The notes under the pieces are model-generated. The model did not search any database and was not told the origin of the DNA. It saw nothing but the letters and a program-made list of their open reading frames with translations. The position numbers and the translations under genes were made by a program. Shown in pieces: positions 56,809 through 64,000 of a stretch of DNA of 64,000 nucleotides. Numbering within the stretch: the stretch's first letter is position 1; the number at the start of each line of letters is the position of its first letter. The DNA is from Tragulus kanchil (taxonomy: Eukaryota > Chordata > Mammalia > Artiodactyla > Tragulidae). Where the stretch lies: NCBI GenBank assembly GCA_022376925.1, contig JAIOJX010000025.1, positions 138,033,301 through 138,097,300 on the forward strand, read 5' to 3'.

Positions 56809-57319
56809 GTGAGTCTGTTCCCTCTCAAAACAAATTACACACATTTAATCTTTTAAAGATATTAAGACTGTTGACTGAAGTGGGACTTTGGGTATTCATG
56901 ATTTTGAAAAGAGGTATTTGGATAGCCACAAATCCTTTAAAATTTATTTCTGAAGGCCTATCTTATGTTCTATACATGTGCTTAGAAACTTATATAACAA
57001 TAAACTTCTTACATACAAGTAATCTAACCTCAGTGCCCCAGAGTTTTATTTCCTTAATCATTAAATTCTTTCTTCTATCATTATTATTAGCTTTATTATT
57101 GATTTAGTTATAAAAGTAATTAATTTAGTTATAGAAGTAATTCATACTCATTAAATAATTTGGAAATGATGTACTTTGTTATTTCTTAGCTTATTTTACC
57201 CTTTTTAGCTTTATGCTCAGTAGTTCTCAGAGAAGGAAATGGCAACCCACTCCAGTATTCTTGCCTGGAAAATTCCACTACAGTCCATAGAGTTTCAAAT
57301 GTATATAAATATATATATG

Positions 57320-57520
57320 GGGCTTCTCTGATGACACAGAGGTGAGGAATCTGCCTGCACTGCAGGAGACCTGGGTTCCATCCCTGAGTCGGGAGGATCC
57401 CCTTGGAGGAGGGCATGGCAACCCACTCTGGTGTTCTTGCCTGGAGAATTCCGTGGACCGAGGAGCCTGATGGACTGCAGTCCATGGGGTCACACAGAGT
57501 CAGACACAACTGAAGTGACT
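57320..57520 (+). mobile_element. Full-length Bov-A2 SINE
   Basis: ggggcttctctgatgacaca, aatctgcctgcactgcagga, ggcaacccactctggtgttc and gtccatggggtcacacagag cover the whole element in forward orientation. Confidence 0.9.
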
Positions 57521-58090
57521 ACGCATCCGTTCTCAAGGAGGAAAAAAGAAATGATGGGGCATGTGCAGATTTAGTGGTCATCCAGGCATAAAGTTCTTGG
57601 AAGAACCTCCAGTACTAGTAAGCGGATCATTTAGATGTCTAAACCATGGGATTAAGATTATGGAAGTAAGTGAGGTGAAAGTGGGTGCTGAATTATGAGA
57701 CTAGGTGGAGACTGAGGGATTAAAGAACATGATGAGGACCAGTAGTAATTTGGTTAGAATGAAGAGTGTCATGAGAAGAGGGGTCAAGAACTGGAAGCCG
57801 GCCCCGTTCTATCTGGTGACAGAGCGCAGGCACACTCCTGTTACTGTGTGCCTACAGCTGAGTGAAGAGGAGGCTCATGAGAGTTGAGGAATTGCAAACT
57901 GGGAGGCCAAGGTCAGGGAGGAATCCATGGGACTTGAAATGGCAGAAAATCAGTTGAGAGAGGGAGGACCGTGAGCCAAAGGCAGAAAAGAGGGAGAAAC
58001 ATATCTCAGAAGCAGAAGATTAAGAAAACAACAAAAAAGAGGATAATTAGATTTTCTGAGAAAACAGTAGGACAATCGAGAGATTTAGGA

Positions 58091-58182
58091 TCAAAGATAT
58101 CCCTATGATGGATTTGGGATTATATATAGCTGTAAACAACAAAACTCTTTAAAAGCAAAATAAAAATAATTAATTTAAAAAA
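58091..58182 (+). mobile_element. Very short L1 tail insertion with 13-bp target-site duplication
   Basis: tagctgtaaacaacaaaact followed by ctttaaaagcaaaataaaaa is the end of the L1 3' UTR. gagagatttagga lies on both sides (58078-58090 and 58183-58195). Confidence 0.85.
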
Positions 58183-58221
58183 GAGAGATTTAGGAGGTAC
58201 AATCTCTAAAATTTAGTGACT

Positions 58222-60352
58222 GGATAAATTTAGTGGACTTGGGATATAGAGGAATTCCCAAATTTCTGTTTGAAGTGAATGAGTGAGCGAATGATGGTAT
58301 TGATGTTATTTCTATATATATGCATTTTTAGGCTGCAACATGGGGCATGTGGGCTGTTAGTTCCCTGACCAGGGATCAGCCCTGAACCCCTAGCGTGGAG
58401 TCTTAACCATGGGACCACCATAAAAGTCCCGATACTGTTTCTTCAGATAGGGACCGTGGAAAGCAGAACAGAAATTCACCCTCCACAGAGGCTGTGTTGA
58501 GCGTGTTCTATCCACGGGGCATTCACACTGAGGCTTCTAGCATGCGGTGGAATATGAAGAGCTAGCCTCAGAAATATGGTCCCAGATGGAGATTCACATT
58601 TGGAAATCATTGAGGTATCCTCAGAATTGAAGCTATGAGTTGGTATTATCTAGTGAGATTACATAGAATGTGAGAAGAGGAGAATCACAGACAGACCCTA
58701 GGAAATTGGCATTTAAGGAAAAAGAGGGTCTTTCACTGAGAAGGAGCAAGAGATAAGGGAAGAAGAAAGTGGTTTATCTTGTGCAGGTATGTAACTACAA
58801 GCTGATCATTTCAATACTTTTGACCTAGTTTCTTCATCCTCAAAACAAGAGGATAGGAGTATAAAAATCTTGTTAGGATTCTAAGAGAGACAAAGTTGTG
58901 GTTTATCTTTGTTCTTTGTGAGGGTCAGTTAGTTTTTCAAGTTCATGTCTAATCTTGGCCAGATACTGGGAGAGGTAAATTATTCATGTGCTTTGGACCA
59001 AGACAGGATATATCTAGCTATCAGAAGAAATTACACCTGTTAGTTTTAAGGAAAATTTTTAAAATTTCCCACTAATTCAGGGTACACATTCTGCTCTATA
59101 CTAATTTTGCTTCTTAGAGTGTCAGTTATCAGTTCTTTTGGCAATGCCTTATGAGCATGTTTGTTTTAGTTATCATCGCCTTAAGCTCCTCATTTGACAG
59201 TTTTCTGCTGGTGATGATTTCTTCTGAATACCACAAGGCACAGTCAACTTTTAATCTTGCCACCATTTGGGGACCGGGCCATCAGCATGCAGAAAACGGA
59301 CTTTGGATAAATTTAGTGGACTTGGGATATAGAGGAATTCCCAAATTTCTGTTTGAAGTGAATGAGTGAGCGAATGATGGTATTGATGTTATTTCTATAT
59401 ATATGCATTTTTAGGCTGCAACATGGGGCATGTGGGCTGTTAGTTCCCTGACCAGGGATCAGCCCTGAACCCCTAGCGTGGAGTCTTAACCATGGGACCA
59501 CCATAAAAGTCCCGATACTGTTTCTTCAGATAGGGACCGTGGAAAGCAGAACAGAAATTCACCCTCCACAGAGGCTGTGTTGAGCGTGTTCTATCCACGG
59601 GGCATTCACACTGAGGCTTCTAGCATGCGGTGGAATATGAAGAGCTAGCCTCAGAAATATGGTCCCAGATGGAGATTCACATTTGGAAATCATTGAGGTA
59701 TCCTCAGAATTGAAGCTATGAGTTGGTATTATCTAGTGAGATTACATAGAATGTGAGAAGAGGAGAATCACAGACAGACCCTAGGAAATTGGCATTTAAG
59801 GAAAAAGAGGGTCTTTCACTGAGAAGGAGCAAGAGATAAGGGAAGAAGAAAGTGGTTTATCTTGTGCAGGTATGTAACTACAAGCTGATCATTTCAATAC
59901 TTTTGACCTAGTTTCTTCATCCTCAAAACAAGAGGATAGGAGTATAAAAATCTTGTTAGGATTCTAAGAGAGACAAAGTTGTGGTTTATCTTTGTTCTTT
60001 GTGAGGGTCAGTTAGTTTTTCAAGTTCATGTCTAATCTTGGCCAGATACTGGGAGAGGTAAATTATTCATGTGCTTTGGACCAAGACAGGATATATCTAG
60101 CTATCAGAAGAAATTACACCTGTTAGTTTTAAGGAAAATTTTTAAAATTTCCCACTAATTCAGGGTACACATTCTGCTCTATACTAATTTTGCTTCTTAG
60201 AGTGTCAGTTATCAGTTCTTTTGGCAATGCCTTATGAGCATGTTTGTTTTAGTTATCATCGCCTTAAGCTCCTCATTTGACAGTTTTCTGCTGGTGATGA
60301 TTTCTTCTGAATACCACAAGGCACAGTCAACTTTTAATCTTGCCACCATTTG
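58222..60352. repeat. Direct duplication D22, 1083 bp
   Basis: Copy 1 is about 58222-59273 and copy 2 about 59305-60352. The copies are nearly identical. The linker 59274-59304 (ggaccgggccatcagcatgc) looks like a badly read version of 60353-60411, which follows copy 2. Confidence 0.93.
58318..58431 (-). mobile_element. tRNA-derived SINE (CHR type), short
   Basis: gcatttttaggctgcaacat, gttagttccctgaccaggga and gggaccaccataaaagtccc, a diverged minus-strand element. The duplicate is at 59401-59513. Confidence 0.78.
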
Positions 60353-60641
60353 GGCCCCATCTCATGGAGGAACAGATTAAACCTGGGCCTGTGTATCAAG
60401 CATGCAGAAAACAAAGCTTGTTTTCTAACCCTGTCTTGTTGAGGTTTTCAGGAGTGAGTTTAGTTAAAGATCAGGTGGATTTTTATATATAAGGGAAAAA
60501 ACATTTTTATCATTATGTAATATGAGCTAGAGACATACTTTATAACCGAAAGGCTAATAACCTTCTGAAATATTTAATTCTAAGAGAGTATTTTGTTTTC
60601 AGTTTTTGTTGTTGAAATGCACGTTTGCTTTTTTTTTTCAG

Positions 60642-60783
60642 GTGGCAAGAAAAAAAGCATTGCTTTTAGGCGCCAGCGTATGCAAATTGATGAACCGGTC
60701 CCTCCTTCTGAAGTCAGTTCCTATCCAGTTCCTCAGCCAGATGATCCTTACATTGCAGACCTCCTGCACGTGGCCGATAACAG
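60642..60783 (+). CDS. CEP135: CEP135 exon 5 (first copy)
   Basis: Acceptor tttttttttcag ends at 60641 and donor gtgtgt starts at 60784. The 142 bases continue from exon 4 (G + GT gives glycine) and encode GGKKKSIAFRRQRMQIDEPV and PPSEVSSYPVPQPDDPYIAD, then LLHVADN plus two bases. The basic KKK and RRQR patch and the proline-rich linker interrupt the coiled coil. With exon 5 the window encodes 204 complete codons of CEP135; the rest of the gene lies downstream. An identical copy is at 61717. Double inclusion would shift the frame (142 is not divisible by three). Confidence 0.95.
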
Positions 60784-60874
60784 GTGTGTTAAATCATTCT
60801 CTGTTGGCTTTTGTTGACTGATCACTTGGGTAGCCCTAGGTTTCTTTTTTGTATATTTGTTCTAATTTTAGCCC

Positions 60875-61125
60875 TTTTATTAGTTTTTTATTTATTTATT
60901 TTAATCCATCTTTATTCTTTGGCCTGTGTGGGCCTCCCGTGCAGCAGCCTCTCTTCATTGCAGAGCACTGGCTTTGGGCGCATGCATTCCAGAGCTCTGG
61001 CTCGTAATTGGACACACTGGCCCAACTGCTCTGCAGTACTTGGGATCTTCACGGGGCCAGGGATAGAGCCGGTGCCCCTTGCACTGCAAGGCGGACTCTT
61101 TATCCACTGGGCCATCAGAGAAGCC
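60875..61125 (-). mobile_element. tRNA-derived SINE variant
   Basis: tttatttattttaatccatc, tctttggcctgtgtgggcct, gagcactggctttgggcgca and ggacacactggcccaactgc, ending in gggccatcagagaagccc. The duplicate is at 61950-62201. Confidence 0.86.
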
Positions 61126-61716
61126 CGCCCTAGGTTTCTAGGAAGGCTTTTGTCTTCTTAACTAGCTTGTCTCTGGTGCGTAGCACAGAATCTGCCCAAT
61201 GCGTACTCTGATATGGGTTTACTTTCCCACTAATTCAGGGTACACATTCTGCTCTATACTAATTTTGCTTCTTAGAGTGTCAGTTATCAGTTCTTTTGGC
61301 AATGCCTTATGAGCATGTTTGTTTTAGTTATCATCGCCTTAAGCTCCTCATTTGACAGTTTTCTGCTGGTGATGATTTCTTCTGAATACCACAAGGCACA
61401 GTCAACTTTTAATCTTGCCACCATTTGGGCCCCATCTCATGGAGGAACAGATTAAACCTGGGCCTGTGTATCAAGCATGCAGAAAACAAAGCTTGTTTTC
61501 TAACCCTGTCTTGTTGAGGTTTTCAGGAGTGAGTTTAGTTAAAGATCAGGTGGATTTTTATATATAAGGGAAAAAACATTTTTATCATTATGTAATATGA
61601 GCTAGAGACATACTTTATAACCGAAAGGCTAATAACCTTCTGAAATATTTAATTCTAAGAGAGTATTTTGTTTTCAGTTTTTGTTGTTGAAATGCACGTT
61701 TGCTTTTTTTTTTCAG

Positions 61717-61858
61717 GTGGCAAGAAAAAAAGCATTGCTTTTAGGCGCCAGCGTATGCAAATTGATGAACCGGTCCCTCCTTCTGAAGTCAGTTCCTATC
61801 CAGTTCCTCAGCCAGATGATCCTTACATTGCAGACCTCCTGCACGTGGCCGATAACAG
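61717..61858 (+). CDS. CEP135: CEP135 exon 5 (second copy of duplication)
   Basis: Identical to 60642-60783, with the same splice sites. It belongs to D23 and should be counted once. This copy is the one joined to the downstream part of intron 5. Confidence 0.85.
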
Positions 61859-63108
61859 GTGTGTTAAATCATTCTCTGTTGGCTTTTGTTGACTGATCAC
61901 TTGGGTAGCCCTAGGTTTCTTTTTTGTATATTTGTTCTAATTTTAGCCCTTTTATTAGTTTTTTATTTATTTATTTTAATCCATCTTTATTCTTTGGCCT
62001 GTGTGGGCCTCCCGTCGCAGCAGCCTCTCTTCATTGCAGAGCACTGGCTTTGGGCGCATGCATTCCAGAGCTCTGGCTCGTAATTGGACACACTGGCCCA
62101 ACTGCTCTGCAGTACTTGGGATCTTCACGGGGCCAGGGATAGAGCCGGTGCCCCTTGCACTGCAAGGCGGACTCTTTATCCACTGGGCCATCAGAGAAGC
62201 CCGCCCTAGGTTTCTAGGAAGGCTTTTGTCTTCTTAACTAGCTTGTCTCTGGTGCGTAGCACAGAACTCTGCCCAAGCCCTCAGTAAATGCTCTCTGAAT
62301 GTACTCTGATATAGAAGGTTTTTCACTTGTTTTGAAACTAATTTCAAGTAAATCTTATAGCTGATGTTTCCGTTGGTATTTGCTTTAAAACAATTTAGTG
62401 TCACCTAGAGCCCAATTCAGTAGAGCTGCTTTGACATACAGTTTTATCACCCAAGTAAATCTTTTATAGACTCTTTATTCCTTCAGATTTTTGTCAAATG
62501 TCAGTAGCACTTTGAAATTCTTGCTTCATGATTCTCCAGCTCTGTATGTTGGTGTTTCCTTAAGTTGGAATAAGATATAAATTCTATTTTAATTAAAACT
62601 TCATTAAGCTTTTTGGAAAAGGCTGTGTAAAGATGAATTAAGACAGTGTTGCAGCTTTTGAAAAGCTTACAACCCAGTAACGAAGATGAGACAAGGGAAA
62701 AACACAAAATGCCATTAAGAACATTCTAAGAGGTGCAGAGGAGCAAAAGCACACTAGTGACAGTCTCTGTGGTCATAGCAGCAGAAACCGTTTAAAGTGC
62801 TGAACGCACTGGAGGAAATGGTTAGTGAAGCTAGACAGCATGAGGGCGTTTCTATTTTATTATTAATCTCTCTAGCAATTAAAAAAAGACATTGGTTGAG
62901 GGACTAATTAGGGTCTTTCAACTGAGTTATTCTCATACAGTATTACATACCTGCATTAATATGCTTACTTGATTTTACCTATGAAATATTCTGTGTTTTG
63001 TTTTCCTGGTGCTTATAAACTAGGACTTACACAATATGTTAGTATTATTTAAGGAGTTTTAGGGGGCTACATATGTATTTGATTCAATGGAAATTAACTT
63101 GGGAAAGC

Positions 63109-63197
63109 ACTGGGAGATGGTGAGGAGCAGGGAGGCCTGGGATGCTGTAGTCCATGGGGTCCCAAAGAGTGGGACACAACTTAGTGACTGAACAAAA
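63109..63197 (+). mobile_element. BovB 3' end fragment
   Basis: ctgggagatggtgaggagca, gggaggcctgggatgctgta and caaagagtgggacacaactt follow the last 90 bases of BovB. Confidence 0.82.
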
Positions 63198-64000
63198 GCG
63201 TATGTATCATTTTCTGTCTTTCTCTTTTGCCTTAACATTCTTCTTATCTATCAGATCATCCTAGGGAGCATTAGTCTCTTGATTATCTTACTGGTTTTAA
63301 TGTGCATTTGCACCTTTAACTGTATTCAGTCATTCATGCATATGCGAGTGTGGTTACATACATACTACTCTAGATTAGTGGGAAATGTTGGTTCCAGTAA
63401 TAGTAGGTATGAGTAGTGTTTAGCCTTCCTCTACCCAATGGAAAATCTCTCTTGAGTATTTTTCCAGGATGAAAATGATTGTGTTGTATTTATGTTAATG
63501 CTTGGTGCAATTTGATGTTGTACAAATACATTTGGGCAGTCATAGTATTCAAATGATTCAGACAAATCTTGATTCTCTTGGAATTTTATAAGTTCCAGAA
63601 AAGAGTAGGTTTTTTGCTATAGTTGCTTGGACAATTGTAGTATTTCTCAGTATTTTTCTTCTAAGGTCACGAGATAGTTCATTTAGAAAAGTACAGGGAC
63701 ATATGGGGACAGAAAAAATTCTAGTCCTTTATTTCACTTAATAATATTGTCAATTTTAGACTTAATGCTTCGTTACATGACCTAAGAATTGGCAACAGTA
63801 GCTGAAAGAGTAAGAGTCAAAATGCCATAGTAGCATAAAGTATCTGAGTTTCAAGTTATTTCACACTCAGTTGTTTATCTGTTGTTATAAAATTAAGTCT
63901 CCAAGATGATGTGCTCTCTACTGTGGCTTTGGAACCCTTTGGCACAACACCTCCTACCTCATTGAGAAACAAAAAATTGAGGGTTTTTAAAAGAAGGCAT

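Larger units (their letters stand above)
55120..57297. repeat. Direct duplication D21, 1088 bp, contains CEP135 exon 4
   Basis: Copy 1 is about 55120-56208 and copy 2 about 56211-57297. gtgattcattaat/gtgaattaat and acccttttag/acccttttta differ. Copy 1 ends at gagtttttta, where copy 2 reads gagtttcaaa. Confidence 0.93.
55721..60641 (+). other. CEP135: CEP135 intron 4
   Basis: Apart from the duplicated exon 4, SINEs and the L1 tail listed separately, about 55721-56140, 57521-58077 and 58432-59302 (repeated at 59514-60358) show no recognisable element. Confidence 0.8.
60148..62290. repeat. Direct duplication D23, 1075 bp, contains CEP135 exon 5
   Basis: Copy 1 is about 60148-61190 and copy 2 about 61223-62290. 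cccgtgcagcag/cccgtcgcagcag differs. The end of copy 1 (61183-61222) is a shortened version of 62262-62320, with about 30 bases missing. It overlaps D22, so its left edge occurs three times. Confidence 0.93.
60784..64000 (+). other. CEP135: CEP135 intron 5 (partial)
   Basis: Aside from the duplicated exon, the SINE and the BovB tail, the stretches 62291-63108 and 63198-64000 are AT-rich and show no exon or element I can name. The next CEP135 exon (expected to begin within an arginine codon) was not found before the window end. Confidence 0.75.

Noticed and set aside
422..62290. The serial 1.1-kb duplications as a new biological tandem-amplification system
   Set aside because: Unit ends show no shared motif, the units ignore functional boundaries, differences are mostly indels and the joins are garbled. 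Assembly error explains all of this more simply.

Overview
The window is nuclear DNA from a ruminant artiodactyl. The evidence is the repeat content: Bov-A2 SINEs, tRNA-derived Bov-tA/CHR-type SINEs, 3' ends of BovB (RTE) LINEs, and a long ruminant-type L1. Species cannot be fixed from sequence alone. The locus is the EXOC1-CEP135 gene pair (4q12 in human), both genes on the + strand. Only the last coding exon of EXOC1 (exocyst subunit Sec3) and the promoter plus first five exons of CEP135 (centriole protein) lie inside the window. Everything else is intron, intergenic DNA and transposable elements.

Layout: 1-4334 EXOC1 last intron with MIR and BovB remnants; 4335-4487 EXOC1 terminal coding exon and stop, with the 3' UTR following; about 5.4-31.4 kb intergenic repeats (SINEs, 5'-truncated L1 tails with target-site duplications, BovB, old mammalian repeats); 31.4-32.1 kb the CEP135 CpG-island promoter and non-coding exon 1; 31.8-49.9 kb intron 1, holding a full-length but inactivated minus-strand L1 (36061-46544) nested in an older L1; 49941-50097 exon 2 with the start codon; exons 3, 4 and 5 at 53060, 55553 and 60642. 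The spliced exons encode the first 204 residues of CEP135.

The dominant unusual feature is not a gene system. It is a chain of 23 head-to-tail direct duplications, nearly all of 0.98-1.22 kb, spread along the whole window. They ignore exon, intron and repeat boundaries, and the copies differ mainly by short indels, often in homopolymers, with garbled sequence at the joins. They duplicate the EXOC1 terminal exon (one copy truncated) and CEP135 exons 1, 3, 4 and 5. The best explanation is assembly error: contig or read ends overlapping by about 1 kb that were laid end to end instead of merged. Collapsing them removes about 25 kb and leaves a locus of about 39 kb with an ordinary gene structure.

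Real biology worth a look: a near-palindromic RFX X-box in the CEP135 promoter, a short upstream ORF that spans the exon 1-exon 2 splice, nested L1 insertions with clean target-site duplications, several very short L1 tail insertions, and a tRNA-derived SINE type present at about eight loci. No protein-coding gene other than EXOC1 and CEP135, no genuine tRNA or rRNA gene and no CRISPR array was found.
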